A program made the position numbers and the translations under genes. Under the pieces are notes generated by a model. The model did not search any database, was not told the DNA's origin, and worked only from the letters and a program-made list of their open reading frames with translations. From Alviniconcha marisindica (Eukaryota; Mollusca; Gastropoda; Provannidae), in the NCBI GenBank assembly GCA_018857735.1, contig JABMCL010003792.1:817001-881000 (forward strand): a stretch of 64,000 nt of DNA, read 5' to 3'. Shown in pieces: positions 12,798 through 24,861 of this stretch. Within the stretch, counting starts at the first letter, position 1. Every line of letters begins with the position of its first letter.

Positions 12798-12860
12798 GCA
12801 GAGGTTTGTTGTGGAATGCAAGCACCCAGAACAAACTTGCATTCCATGACAAACCTCTGC
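12798..12860. other. 63-nt near-perfect hairpin
   Basis: Arms 12798-12822 and 12836-12860 are 25 bases each and pair at 23 positions (left arm begins GCAGAGGTTTGTTGTGGAAT), with a 13-base loop. Stem and loop sizes are close to those of microRNA precursors, but a young foldback repeat would look the same. No promoter or conservation evidence is available. Confidence 0.7.
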
Positions 12861-12913
12861 GGTAACCAAAGGTGCTCGGATTTTGTTCATACCATTGTTT
12901 GTTAGTGTCTTAT

Positions 12914-13384
12914 ATGATGATGATGATCGCTTTTATATAGCGCCATTCTCTGCTCTCGAGCAGACTCACTGCGCTCGCATGCGATTTTACATGAGTGACA
13001 AGCTTTTTATAGCGTGTTTTTGAATATCCACCGAAGTGGTGTACTTAGAGCACTGGCATGGCTGGTGCCACGTGAAACTGCTGCCATCTCGGCGCAAGTT
13101 CTGTGTACACCATACAACCATGCACCATGTCACTTCATGCAAAGCCACATACATAAGGTGTATGTGTGTTTACCTGTAACCTGCCACCTGCACTTTTGGC
13201 AGAATGACCAGGATCTTTTACGTGCCACTGCGGTAACACAGGGTGGAACGTACACCGAAATAAGAGTCAGCACAGAAAGTTTACCCTGGAGAAGAAAGTT
13301 CTCCCGCTGCTCCTGCAGGGATCTGAACCCATGACCTTTCAATCACGAGTCCGGCGCTCTAACCACTGAGCTATCCTGCTCCCC
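12914..13384 (-). mobile_element. tRNA-derived SINE, copy 1 (full length)
   Basis: On the minus strand the head at about 13384 reads GGATAGCTCAGTGGTTAGAG (box A), then GGGTTCAGATCCC (box B). A conserved body follows with GTGCTGACTCTTATTTCGGT and CCAAAAGTGCAGGTGGCAGG, then a tail ending GCGCTATATAAAAGCG and an ATC-rich repeat. The same order occurs at 62562-63020, so this is a dispersed retroposon of about 460 bp. It has no coding capacity and would depend on a partner LINE. Confidence 0.88.
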
Positions 13385-13569
13385 AGACATGTCTGTGTGT
13401 AGCTTGAAAATGGCGCTTACAATGAAAATTTGCACGTTTTGTATTTTCCAATCAAAACAGTGTTCTTTTTAACCTCTTGTGCACTTTGATCCTCTTTATG
13501 ATGGTGCTGATTTGTTTGGAACGAAGCTATGAGCACATGAAGTTTTGGAACAGTATCAATGTCACAGCT

Positions 13570-13670
13570 CTTACCACACACGCACACACACACACACACA
13601 CACACGTGCGCGCACACACACATACACACACACAGCGCGTGCGCATTCACACACACGCACGCACCAATCC
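13570..13670. repeat. CA/CG-rich microsatellite
   Basis: CA repeats broken by GTGCGCGCA and GCGCGTGCGCA, giving short stretches of alternating purine-pyrimidine sequence that could adopt Z-DNA. Confidence 0.9.
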
Positions 13671-14189
13671 ACATCACAGACCAAGGTAATCTTCAGAGAA
13701 AAAGCAACTTTAAAATAGACAAAATACTTCACGCAGATCTTTTCACATCATCATATTGCTTTTCAACCTATCTGCATATTTCATCATCACATGCACCAAA
13801 GGCAGCAGAGCCAATCACAAAATAGAACACAAGCCAACAAGAAGGGGGAGACGGGATAGGTGGGTGGGAGTTTGCAGGGTGAGTGAAAACCCTCACTATT
13901 CCACTCCTCAAATTTATAGGTGGCATCTCACCTTTGCCCCCCCCCCCCCCCCCCCACCCTCCCCCAACCCAAAATGGATTGCCCTGCAACCGCAGAAACA
14001 TTAACGTTGCCATCTAAACGGAGTCACTGGACGATTAAAAAAAAGAAAAAATGTTTATATAAAAAACATCTTCATTTTCGTTAGTATCAGGAAAACAAAA
14101 GAACTCTGTGAGGCTTTGATTTGATGTACATTTCAGTGCAGTCCAGGTAGTGCAACAGAATGACACGCACTGATCCTGTGTCTCACTTA
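13671..14189. other. No gene seen
   Basis: Unique AT-rich sequence with a poly-C tract at about 13939-13956. No supported exon. Confidence 0.4.
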
Positions 14190-15730
14190 GTGTAAAGTGG
14201 ACCTGTAAACCTTATCTGAACCTCTGTCTCACTTAGTGAGTAGTAGGCCTGTAGACTGTATCTGATCCTCTGTCTCATGTTGTGTACGTTAGGCCTGTCG
14301 ATCTTCTCTGATCCTCTTCTAATTGTCTTACTTAGCCTGGAGTAGGCCTGTTGACCTTGTCTGACCCTCTAATGGTCTTACTTATCCTGGAGTGGGCCTG
14401 TTGACCATGTCTGACCCTCTAACAGTCTTATTTAGCCTGGAGTAGGCCTGTTGACCTTGTCTAACCCTCTAACAGTCTTACTTAGCCTGGAGTGGGCCTG
14501 CTGACCTTGTCTGACCCTGTAACAGACTTACTTAGCCTGGAGTAGGCCTGTTGACCTTGTCTGACCCTCTAACAGTCTTACGTAGCCTGGACTAGCCCTG
14601 TAGGCCTTGTCTGACCCTGCAACAGTCTTACTTAGCCTGGACTGGCCCTTTTGACCTTGTCTAACCCTCTAACAGTCTTACGTAGCCTGGATTGGACCTT
14701 TTGACCTTGTCTGACCCTGCAACAGTCTTACTTAGCCTGGACTGGCCCTTTTGACCTTGTCTAACCCTCTAACAGTCTTACGTAGCCTGGATTGGACCTT
14801 TTGACCTTGTCTGACCCTGCAACAGTCTTACTTAGCCTGGACTGGCCCTTTTGACCTTGTCTGACCCTCTAACAGTCTTACTTAGCCTGGATTAGCCCTG
14901 TATAGCTTGTCTGACCCTCTAACAGTCTTACTTAGCCTGGACTGGCCCTTTTGACCTTGTCTGACCCTCTAACAGTCTTACTTAGCCTGGATTAGCCCTG
15001 TATAGCTTGTCTGACCCTCTAACAGTCTTACTTAGCCTGGACTGGCCCTTTTGATCTTGTCTGACCCTGTAACAGTCTTACTTAGCCTGGAGTAGCCTTT
15101 TTGACCTTGTCTGACCCTCTAACAGTCTTACTTAGCCTGGACTGGCCCTTTTGATCTTGTCTGACCCTGTAACAGTCTTACTTAGCCTGGAGTAGCCCTT
15201 TTGACCTTGTCTGACCTTGTAACAGTCTTACTTAGCCTGGAGTAGCCCTTTTGACCTTGTCTGACCCTGTAACAGTCTTACTTAGCCTGGATTGGCCCGT
15301 TTGACCTTGTCTGACACTGTAACAGTCTTACTTAGCCTGGATTGGACCTTTTGCCCTTGTCTGACCCTGTAACAGTCTTACTTAGCCTGGAGTAGCCCGT
15401 TTGACCTTGTCTGACCCTCTAACAGTCTTACGTAGCCTGGATTAGCCCTTTTGACCTTGTCTGACCCTCTAACAATCTTATGTAGCCTGGACTGGCCCTT
15501 TTGACCTTGGCTGACCCTGCACCACTCCATCACTCTTACACCAGCCCAGTACAAGCCTGCTGACCTTATTTAATCCTTCAGTTGTCTCAGTTGGTCCAAA
15601 GCTCTGTTGACCTCATTTGACCCTCTGTCTCACTTAACCTGAAGTAGGCCTGCTGACTGTATCTGATCCTCTAACAGGCCTACTTAGCCTATAGAGTAGG
15701 CCTGTTCACTTTATCCAACAGTCTATTTAA
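14190..15730. repeat. 50-bp minisatellite, about 30 copies
   Basis: Unit of 50 bp: AACAGTCTTACTTAGCCTGG, then a variable ACTGGCCCTT or ATTAGCCCTG, then TTGACCTTGTCTGACCCTCT. The centre (14400-15500) keeps exact 50-bp spacing; both edges are decayed. Variant units alternate in places, a hint of a two-unit (100-bp) order around 14640-15060. Confidence 0.93.
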
Positions 15731-16655
15731 CCTAGCTCACGAGGCCTGTTGACTGTATTCAAAATTACACCAAAGGACTACTTATTTAAACACCTTCTGT
15801 AGTACAGAAGCAGCCATAAGCTGTGTATATCAAAACTCCTGAGTGCTTTTTGCAACAGTGCAACTGGCACATATATCCACTGTAAGCAAGCTCACTGGTT
15901 CAGTGAGCCACTGCAGAAGAATTTGTCCTATCTCTGCTGACTTCAATGTGACCTAAATAAATGTAAGAAAGTGTGGTTACAGAAATCATCAACGCATTAA
16001 AAAACACACACGGTTTTTCAGTCTAAGGGCGTCCGTTTCAGTTAGGAGTTTTCAAACGTAGCTATGTGTTTGTCTAAACAATTGTGCTAGTTACATGATA
16101 TGAAGTACACAGTCCCATGCTTCTACCTACACGCAAACAAAACATTTATTGCATAATCTCTCATACCAAGTCAGCCAAAAATTTCCCAAATAAACACAAT
16201 CAACTAGCAACGAATTATCACAAAAAAAGCACCGGCAGTTTGAACAAATTATTCATGAAATGACATTTTGTGAAACACGTTCAAGTACACCTTCATTCAT
16301 GTACACCTCACCTTATTAATCAATCCCTTCATAAAACCTGCAGCCACACATCTTTAAAAACAACAACAACAAAACAAAAGCATACAGCATCAGACAGGTG
16401 GAGACAAAATGACACGGTGTTCACTCACATGATAAGGTAAAAAATATTTTTTTAAGTGTACAGATCTGAAATGTGAAGAAACAAAAATGGATGACTTGAT
16501 ATACATATTCACTAACATGACAGCCTCATTTCGTACCACATGCAAAACTAGTCTTTTCCAGCACAGCCTTGTATTCTGACTGGTACAAACAGAGACAGTG
16601 TTGATTTTATTCTATGTACTGTCTGCTGCAAATCCCACACTGCCATATACAAATT
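15731..16655. other. No gene seen
   Basis: AT-rich unique sequence between two minisatellites. No protein-like exon or RNA gene recognised. Confidence 0.4.
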
Positions 16656-17225
16656 CCTAATTTGTGCACAGTCCACCAATACATTCTACAACACAACCTG
16701 GTATTCCGATTGATGCCAACAGAGACTGCCTTATACACAGGCTTCCCATTTTGTGCACAGTCCACCAATACATTCTACAACACAACCTGGTATTCCGATT
16801 GATGCTAACAGAGACTGCCTTATACAGAGGCTTCCCAATTTCTGCACAGTCCACCAATACATTCTACAAAACAACCTGGAATTCTGATTGATGCTAACAG
16901 AGACTGCCTTATACAGAGGCTTCCCAATTTGTGCACAGTCCACCAACACATTCTACAACACAACCTGGTATTCCGATTGATGCTAACAGAGAGTGCCTTA
17001 TACAGAGGCTTCCCAATTTGTGCACAGTCCACCAATACATTCTACAACACAACCTGGTATTCCGATTGATGCCAACAGAGACTGCCTTATACAGAGGCTT
17101 CCCAGTTTGTGCACAGTCCACCAATATATTCTACAACACAACCTGGTATTCCGATTGATGCTAACAGAGACTGCCTTATACAGAGGCTTCCCAATTTCTG
17201 CACAGTCCACCAATACATTCTACAT
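16656..17225. repeat. 89-bp minisatellite, about 6.5 copies
   Basis: Exact 89-bp spacing of TTCTACAACACAACCTGGTA (for example 16684 and 16773). Each unit also carries GTGCACAGTCCACCAATACA and GACTGCCTTATACAGAGGC. As 89 is not a multiple of three, the repeat reads in successive frames, giving overlapping short ORFs. Confidence 0.93.
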
Positions 17226-17930
17226 CAGGGCAAAGGGTAAAGACGGAGACAGTGACATCTCATGACCGCAACGTGTGAACATTACACTCGATATTCTGAC
17301 ATGGAATTGGATTGATCAAGTGAGCAAAAATGAGATTATACTGATATATATAATACAAGAATTTTGTGCTGGCTTTGGATTTTCTGGGAGGCAGATAAAT
17401 AAAAATTAAAATAAACAAAATTCTAACACCCTGGCAAGTACACTATATTGGGATGGAATGGCTGGCAGAGAGTAGTCAACTGGGCAACCCTGAGGAAAAA
17501 ATGATTTAGGGTGTGACTGGTGGGGTGGGGGGTGGAGTGAGATTCTGATTCTTGATAGTGGTTAGAGCCTAGTCAACAACGAAAGTTAATCAGGGCCATC
17601 AAAAAACAAAAATCACACAAACAAAACAAAAACGAACAGAACTTTATCATGTCCACCAATAATGACCCTAATTTCAAAATACCACTACACTGTTACTAAA
17701 AATTTCTTAGATGTCAACATTTTCAAACTTTCCCAAAGAGTGGTCAAGTCACCAGGGGATTTTTTTTCTTTCAAGCACCTCTTGACAACCAGACAAACTA
17801 TCTGAGCATCACACTTCCAAGAAGAGCATCCAGCATCCATACAAAGACATGACGGAGAGAAGAAAGAAAAAAAGTAAGCACCTCTCAACAATCAAACTAT
17901 CTGAGCATCACACTTGCAAGAAGAGAAGCC
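17226..17930. other. No gene seen
   Basis: AT-rich unique sequence with A-rich tracts. Nothing supported. Confidence 0.35.
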
Positions 17931-17944
17931 AGCAAAAGAAACTC

Positions 17945-18415
17945 AACACAGCCTCCAAACACAGACATGCAAAAGAAACTCAACACAGCATTCATACACA
18001 GGCGTGCAAAAGAAACTCAACACAGCATTCATACACAGGCGTGCAAAAGAAACTCAACACAGCATTCATACACAGGCGTGCAAAAGAAACTCAACACAGC
18101 ATTCATACACAGGCGTGCAAAAGAAACTCAACACAGCATTCATACACAGGCGTGCAAAAGAAACTCAACACAGCATTCATACACAGGCGTGCAAAAGAAA
18201 CTCAACACAGCATTCATACACAGGCGTGCAAAAGAAACTCAACACAGCATTCATACACAGGCGTGCAAAAGAAACTCAACACAGCATTCATACACAGGCG
18301 TGCAAAAGAAACTCAACACAGCATTCATACACAGGCGTGCAAAAGAAACTCAACACAGCATTCATACACAGGCATGCAAAAGAAACTCAACACAGCATTC
18401 ATACACAGGCATGCA
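17945..18415. repeat. 37-bp minisatellite, about 12 copies
   Basis: Virtually identical 37-bp units (AAAAGAAACTCAACACAGCA then TTCATACACAGGCGTGC). Only the first and last copies differ, so spread is recent. All three + frames are open across the array because the unit lacks stops. Confidence 0.95.
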
Positions 18416-18463
18416 AGGGAAATGCAACAAACTACTGGACCACCACACTCACAAGAAGAGCAG

Positions 18464-18522
18464 CCAGCTGCTCAAAGTGTGGGACAGCTCAGTGTGGCAC
18501 AGCCGGGAATCACCGCCTACAG
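18464..18522 (+). CDS. Possible internal exon of an unrecognised gene
   Basis: The segment following the 37-bp array encodes QLLKVWDSSVWHSRESPPT in a frame with ordinary codons and ends at a consensus donor (ACAG followed by GTAAGG at 18523). Its last codon is split after one base, which fits the phase of the candidate terminal exon at 22265 (G plus GA gives Gly). The 5' boundary is uncertain: an AG at 18462-18463 is preceded by a poor pyrimidine tract. I do not recognise the product. Confidence 0.3.
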
Positions 18523-18534
18523 GTAAGGGAAACT

Positions 18535-19400
18535 CACACTATGTCCACAGTGATGGAAACTCAACACTGTATACACTGACACAGTGATGGAAAGTCAACA
18601 CTGTGTACACTGACAGTGTTGGAAACACAACACTGTATACACTGACACAGTGATGGAAACTCAACACTGTGTACACTGACAGTGTTGGAAACACAACACT
18701 GTATACACTGACACAGTGACGGAAATGCAACACTGTGTACACTGACACAGTGATGGAAACACAACACTGTATACACTGACACAGTGATGGAAACGCAACA
18801 CTGTATACACTGACACAGTGATGGAAACTCAACACTGTATACACTGACACAGTGATGGAAACTCAACACTGTATACACTGACACAGTGATGGAAACCAAC
18901 ACTGTATACACTGACACAGTGATGGAAACTGCAACACTGTATACACTGACACAGTGATGGAAACTCAACACTGTATACACTGACACAGTGATGGAAACTC
19001 AACACTGTATACACTGACACAGTGATGGAAATGCAACACTGTATACACTGACACAGTGATGGAAACTCAACAATGTGTACACTGACACAGTGAAGGAAAC
19101 TCAACACTTACGTACACAGTGATGGAAACTCAACACTGAGTACACTGACACATTGGTGGAAACTCAACACTGTGTACACTGACACAGTGATGGAAACTCA
19201 ACAATGTGTACACAGTGATGGAAACTCAACACTGTGTACACTGACACAGTGATGGAACCATAACACTGTGTACATTTACACAGTGATGGAAACTCAACAC
19301 TGTGTACACTGACACATTGATGGAAACTAAACACTGTACACCAACACAGTGATGAAAACTCAACACTGTGTACACTAACACAGTGACAGAAACAGACTGC
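18535..19400. repeat. 34-bp minisatellite, about 25 copies
   Basis: Unit of about 34 bp: CACAGTGATGGAAACTCAAC then ACTGTATACACTGA, with many single-base and short-deletion variants. CAGTG...CACTG words within the unit allow local hairpins. The minus-strand frames that read as Ser/Val/Cys repeats are products of the array. Confidence 0.92.
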
Positions 19401-21800
19401 ATCAACCAACAGGGTTTGTACGGAAGTTTTACATCAAAATTCCTAAAATTTTCACAAACCTTTTTCGGACTTTAAAAACACAAAATCTAGATCATGTTAC
19501 TGCAGTTAAACACCTAGTTTGAGCACTCAAGTTTTAAGCTAGTTAAATGTTGTCTTTTCTTTTTATCATCCAGCGCTTAACCCCCTTTTTTTTCTTTTTC
19601 TTTCTGGAAACCCCTTTATGCCGATTATTTGTTGACCATTATCAAAAACTTCCTACACCCCACCCCTCAAAAACTTCCTACCCCTTCCCCCCACCTGTTT
19701 TCCAAGCCCGGAAAACAGCACCCCAGTTTTCCACAACTCTCCCAAAATGTTAAAGACCATACAAACCCTGACCAAGCATGACACGGCATGTAAGACTTTT
19801 ACATTCGCTTGTGAATATTATTTGCCATGTTTTTGATGGACATAAAAAGGGGGTGGGGTACTGTGTTCATTCAACTAAAACTTTTTTCCGGTTTCTCTTT
19901 TGTTGTTGCCCTTACTGCAGTTAGATTTGTAGAGAGAGAGAGAGAGAGAAAAAAAATCCAAGCACAGCATACAAGCTACAGAAAAAAGTTTTTTTTTTCT
20001 TTGTTTTTTTTCTCTCCTTTTTTCTCTGACACCTTGTTTATTTATTTATGTTTTCAAAATCAAACTTAAAGCAGCCTGGACTAAAACATCCATAAATCAG
20101 AAACCTGGCAAGGACAGAGCAAACACACTATTCTTTGGTCATTTTTGTGTGAAAAATAAGTACATGTAGCTTAAAAGAAAAAAGAAAAAAAAAGGAAAAA
20201 GGAAAGCAAGCACTATAGTCAATCTATATTTATAACCACTTAGGATTTTCAACTCCAGAAAATATTGCGTGTTAAAATACTCCCAGGGTCAAAGAAGATA
20301 CGTTCTCTTTCTCTTCCAATAGTATTTCAGGAATGAACAATGGCTATTGTAAGTATAATACTACAAGCCGTTTAGTTTTGAGCACACATAAAAACTGCAA
20401 CTTCTGAGTATATCATTAATCCAAACAACTGATTTTGGTAATGTTTGCACATCTACTGCAAATTATTTTGGTATCTACCATCAACAGTTTCGAAACAAAA
20501 GTGACATTTGAGCAATGAACAACCATCACTGTCCATTTCCTCCGCAACTGAACAGTGCGTAATATCAATGTTTATCTCATAACAGATATGACTTAACAAT
20601 GTATTCCATAGCTAATCACAATGCATGTTGTAAAACATGTTGCCAAACACAGCCAATCAAAACAAGTCTCACAAAACGAGGTAAGTTAATGTTCATCAAG
20701 ACGATTATTACTATAAAACTTGTCAGAACCATTAAAAGCCTCCATGAAGATATTTTCTATTGTAAACGCTTTCTTGAACTGACGGTGACATTGGCATTTG
20801 TTCATTGACACGAAACACAACACTTTGTTGAAAAATCAATTCCATCAAATGAACACAACTGTTGAACAAATATTATGTCCATGACAATTCATCAAGAGAC
20901 TGTTCATCAAATAATCAGCATGTCAAAACAACCATGTATCAAACTGACAAACTGAAAGACAAAACTGATCTAACAGACATTCTGCTTAACATTTCATTCA
21001 CAAAATGTCATGTTGATCAACTGAGAATTGGATACACTGTCTTTTGGGTGAACGCAATCCACGGAACTGCCAGTTTCTCAGACGACCACCCTGCTGAACG
21101 AATATTTATCAGGCAACGGTATTTTAAGCGCAAGTCACACTGACCAACTGTCCCTTTGACCAACAGCCAGAAGAAGAAATAAAAACTGTTACCTGTGTTT
21201 ACCTGACAGAAATTCATCCACAAACTGTCAGTTTGATGCAGTTTCTTTGGCAAAGTCTACTGTCAAAAACCCTGACAACCTACATTCATACCAAAGCTGC
21301 TAAAATATGATGGGGGACAGCAAATGGAAGAAAGGGAGCTAGTCAGTAGTAAACCTTTCCATCTTGTCAACCCCACAGGGCCATCCAAGGAAGAACAGAA
21401 GATGGGAGTGTTGGGGGAGGGGGTGTAGGCATGGTGGTGGTGGCAGGGGAGTGGGGGTAGGGAGATTGTCTTGTGGTCCACATTCCACAATTTAATGAGG
21501 ATTAACTGGGTTCATACACGTTTTGCGAGGCAAAAACAGCATTTTTACTTTTCAAGGACCTAACCAAAAGGGGAAAAAAGTAGAAAAAAAGAATGAAAAC
21601 CCTACTTTTCCCAGAACAAAACACCAGATTTTTTTTAGACTAGGAACAGAAAGACAGCAGCAGCGTGGATAAACCAGTCACAGACTTGTGTGCCAGAAAC
21701 AACAGGATGAGACAGGCACAATTACTGTCAAGACACCCTGCTAGACTACCAGTACTGTCTCCAGTTTCAAAAACTTCCAAGTACTGTGCCAAGTTTCTAC
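19401..21800. other. No gene seen
   Basis: AT-rich sequence with a GA tract near 19930-19950 and mixed A and T tracts. ORFs at 20599-20808 and 20862-21143 have no motif, splice or codon-bias support. The G-rich stretch 21411-21455 is a simple repeat. Confidence 0.4.
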
Positions 21801-22215
21801 TGATTGTCAAGGACTTTCAAGGCCTTAAAAATGGGCTTTCAAAGCTCACAGACTCAAAGCTCGCAGACTTTCACAGGAGATTCCAAAGCTCACAGACCTT
21901 CAATGCCTTTTAAAGTTCAGACTTTCAAAGGGGCTTTCAAAGCTCAGACTTTCAAGGGCTTTCAAAGCTCACAGACTTCCAAAGCCTTAAAAGCTTTCAA
22001 AGCTCACAGACTTTCAAAGGGGCTTTCACAGCTCACAGACTTTCAAGGCTTTAAAAAGCAGTTTTCGAAGCTCACAGACTTTCAAAGGGGCTTTCAAGCT
22101 CACAGACTTTTAAAGGGGCTTCCAAGTTCACAGACTTTTAAGGCCTTAAAAAAGAGGCTTTCAAAGCTCACAGACTTTAAAGGCCTTAAAAAGGGTTTTC
22201 AAGCTTGCAGACTTT
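21801..22215. repeat. Degenerate ~28-bp minisatellite
   Basis: Repeated phrases TTTCAAAGCTCACAGACTTTC and AAGGCCTTAAAA at irregular spacing of about 26-35 bp. Frames reading Ser-Gln-Thr-Phe-Lys repeats are non-coding products of this array. Confidence 0.8.
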
Positions 22216-22264
22216 CAAGGACCATAACTACGAACCCTGACCTCCTTCCTCTCTGGTGTTCCAG

Positions 22265-22398
22265 GATTGTCTTCAGACAACCGGCTCGATGGTTCTGATG
22301 AATTTGGTCGTCTGGAACAGGTTCTCTTTAGAGCCCCAGAGCTGTTCCACAAGCGTGGCTCCTTGGGGTCAATGCCGTGTCTGTGCTTCTTTGTCTAG
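22265..22398 (+). CDS. Possible terminal exon of an unrecognised gene
   Basis: A good acceptor (CTCCTTCCTCTCTGGTGTTC then CAG ending 22264) opens a frame that ends with TAG at 22396-22398. It encodes 43 residues plus a split first codon, starting LSSDNRLDGSDEFGRLEQV and running through FRAPELFHKRGSLG. The mix of charged and hydrophobic residues looks protein-like and contrasts with the repeats on either side. The acceptor phase matches the donor at 18522. Two poly(A) signals follow about 900 bases on (23299 and 23314), which is what a + strand terminal exon would need. The last residues (PCLCFFV) are less convincing. Family not recognised; a chance ORF remains possible. Confidence 0.4.
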
Positions 22399-23298
22399 GG
22401 GGCAGAACTGCATCTGGGTCTATGGCCTGTGTCACATGGGCAGTCGACTGAGCAACAGATCTAGACAATACTGGTGGGGAACCCTGATACATCAGCATCC
22501 AACACAGCAGAGCTGAGAACCAGGAGTGGATGGAAGCAAAGGACAATCTAACACTAATAACGAGAATGCAGACGGTGAGATGGTGTACAAAGGTGCCTTC
22601 AATCACAAAACGAATTCAATCATGGAAGTATTCTTTTTTTCTTTACGGAAAACAAACAAACAAACAAACAAACAAACAGGTGCCTTTTTAGAAGTGTCCT
22701 AGCATTTTCTTATTGCAAAAACCAACATTTCAAAACAAACCAGCTTTTATTTCATCTGCTTGCGCAATGCAAACAACAACAAAAACAACCCCGCTTCCCA
22801 CAGCTGACTGAGAAAACAATTAAAAACATAATTTCATCAACATTTGCACAAGCCCCAGAGCCCCAAGCTGTTCCATTTTGATTCAGCTGAAAGACACTGA
22901 CAAATGAAACCAGAATTTTGATCAATTTAGCATCAGGCAGACACACACTTGTCACTCAGCTACACGTACTGAGGGGTCACAATAACTTTGATTTCACACT
23001 GGTCTGACTCTTAGCAAGACTTTCACACCTCCTAACCGCTTCCAAGAAAGTGCTGTGCAAGTTTGATTTGTTTAGTTTCAGCTTTACTTTTAGTTATTAT
23101 TCATTCCCCGTACACAAGTACTATCAGTAAAACTGGTCTTGGAAATAATCATTCTTCCAAAGGCATCTGACATCAAATTATATTTTCATTTTTCTCTTTG
23201 AATATTTTCTTCTAGCGATGGTGGTGGTTGTTGTGACATTGTTTAGCAAACAAGTGAATTCTGTATGTAACATTTAACTAAGTATCAAGCACCTGTGA

Positions 23299-23319
23299 AA
23301 TAAACTGTTATGAAATAAA
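23299..23319 (+). terminator. Tandem poly(A) signals
   Basis: Two AATAAA hexamers (23299-23304 and 23314-23319) lie in sequence typical of a 3' UTR end on the + strand. They would end the transcript of the exon at 22265-22398 if that gene is real. Confidence 0.4.
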
Positions 23320-23502
23320 ACTTTGAAATATTTTAATCACAACAGTGCAGACTTCATTAACTACAAGGAAAATGCAGAAGAAAGCAGACTTCATTAAATA
23401 CAAGGCCATTGCAGAAGAAATCAATCACGCTCCGTTGCTGGATAAAATTCAAGCTTAGGTGCACAGATTCTTGTGCAGAAAATTTCATAAAGTCCTTTGG
23501 AT

Positions 23503-23505
<3 letters not shown>

Positions 23506-23557
<52 letters not shown>

Positions 23558-23602
23558 CACACACACACAGCACACACACGCACACACACACACACACACA
23601 CC
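23506..23602. repeat. CA microsatellite
   Basis: About 95 bases of CA repeats with a few GC interruptions. Confidence 0.95.
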
Positions 23603-23857
23603 CTGTTTCAAGTAGAAGAAGTGTTTTGATAGTCTCTCTGACTGCTGACCACTGACCACTACTGGATGATCAAACCCTGCAGGCCTGGCCTTCTAATCTG
23701 GCCTGATGAGCTGGTGGTTGATTTCTGATCAGTCACACTAACAAACACCACAGAGTTGCAAGACTTGGGGGCTTAGTCTATTAACCTGCTGTCATACGTA
23801 CGCATGCACACAACTGCATACATATACAAAACCCACACCATACACACTTGCAATTGT

Positions 23858-24330
23858 TACACAGCCATGACTACCCACAGTGGGCCAGACAGCCATGACA
23901 CACAGCCATGACTACCCGCAGTGGGCCAGACAGCCATAATGACCCACAGTGGGTCAGACAGCCATGATGACACACAGCCATGACTACCCACAGTGGGCCA
24001 GACAGCCATGATGACACAGCCATGACTACCAACAATGGGCCAGACAGCCATGATGACACACAGCCATGACGACCCACAGTGGGCCAGACAGCCATGATGA
24101 CACACAGCCATGACGACCCACAGTGGGCCAGACAGCCACGATGACACACAGCCATGATGACCCACAGTGGGCCAGACAGCCATGATGACACACAGCCATG
24201 ACGACCCACAGTGGGCCAGACAGCCATGATGACACAGCCATGACGACCCACAGTGGGCCAGACAGCCATGATGACACACAGCCATGACGACCCACAGTGG
24301 GCCAGACAGCCATGATGACACACAGCTGTC
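23858..24330. repeat. 44-bp minisatellite, about 11 copies
   Basis: Unit of 44 bp: CAGCCATGACGACCCACAGT, GGGCCAGACAGCCATGATGA, CACA. Some copies lack 2-6 bases. The minus-strand frames of up to 178 codons here are made only of this unit. Confidence 0.93.
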
Positions 24331-24473
24331 ACACAACCACAACACCACACGGATGTCATGAGCATACCACCATGACATCACACAACCAGTCAAAAGACAA
24401 TGTCAATAAAGTCCACAGAAGTTAAAGTCAAAGAGACAACAAACTCAGCCCACAGGAAACAGCTAGGCATTAA

Positions 24474-24599
24474 GTGCTGAAGAGTCTGAAGCAGCAGCGG
24501 TTGCGATGTTGGGACTTTCCTGAAGACGACGGCGCGGGATATGTTTCTCTCAGGGCTCACCAACAAGCCCTGGCGGCAGACAGTGGGGCAATGTTCTGA
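24474..24599 (+). CDS. Possible terminal coding segment, unrecognised
   Basis: A frame open from 24474 to a TGA at 24597-24599 encodes about 41 residues, including CWDFPEDDGAGYVSLRAHQQ and ending AADSGAMF. It is unusually CpG- and GC3-rich for its surroundings, as real exons in this window are. There is no clear acceptor upstream. The minus strand offers a competing reading of part of the same stretch, with a good acceptor (CTCTTTTTGCAG, exon from about 24660) and a GTGAGC donor near 24562. I cannot decide between the strands. Confidence 0.25.
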   Translation: MLKSLKQQRLRCWDFPEDDGAGYVSLRAHQQALAADSGAMF

Positions 24600-24819
24600 A
24601 CGGACCTTTGGCCTTTCTCACTCCTACAACCTCAGTCTTTCTTTTTCGCACCTCTGCAAAAAGAGACACATGGAAACTGTACTTCACATCGCTGCAGCCT
24701 CGGTGATTCACTGCAGGCAGGTGGCTGCAGGAAGGTGAATCAATGACACACACAACACAGCAGAAGCCATCTTTTGAGACCACCCTGAAAATCAAGCAAC
24801 TGATCTTTTAAGGTGGAGG

Positions 24820-24855
24820 TGGCGGGGGGGGGGGGGTGGGGGGGGGGGGGGGGCC
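24820..24855. repeat. Poly-G tract
   Basis: About 30 G residues broken by two T, immediately left of the 72-bp array. Could form a G-quadruplex on the + strand; length is probably unreliable in the assembly. Confidence 0.85.
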
Positions 24856-24861
24856 GGTATA

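Noticed and set aside
14190..15730. Possible CRISPR-like array
   Set aside because: Repeats are adjacent with no unique spacers, the host is a eukaryote, and no cas genes exist; it is a minisatellite.
17849..18587. Three overlapping + frames of more than 200 codons
   Set aside because: All are translations of the same 37-bp array in three phases, with no codon preference for any of them.
23857..24393. 178-codon minus frame
   Set aside because: Composed only of the 44-bp minisatellite.
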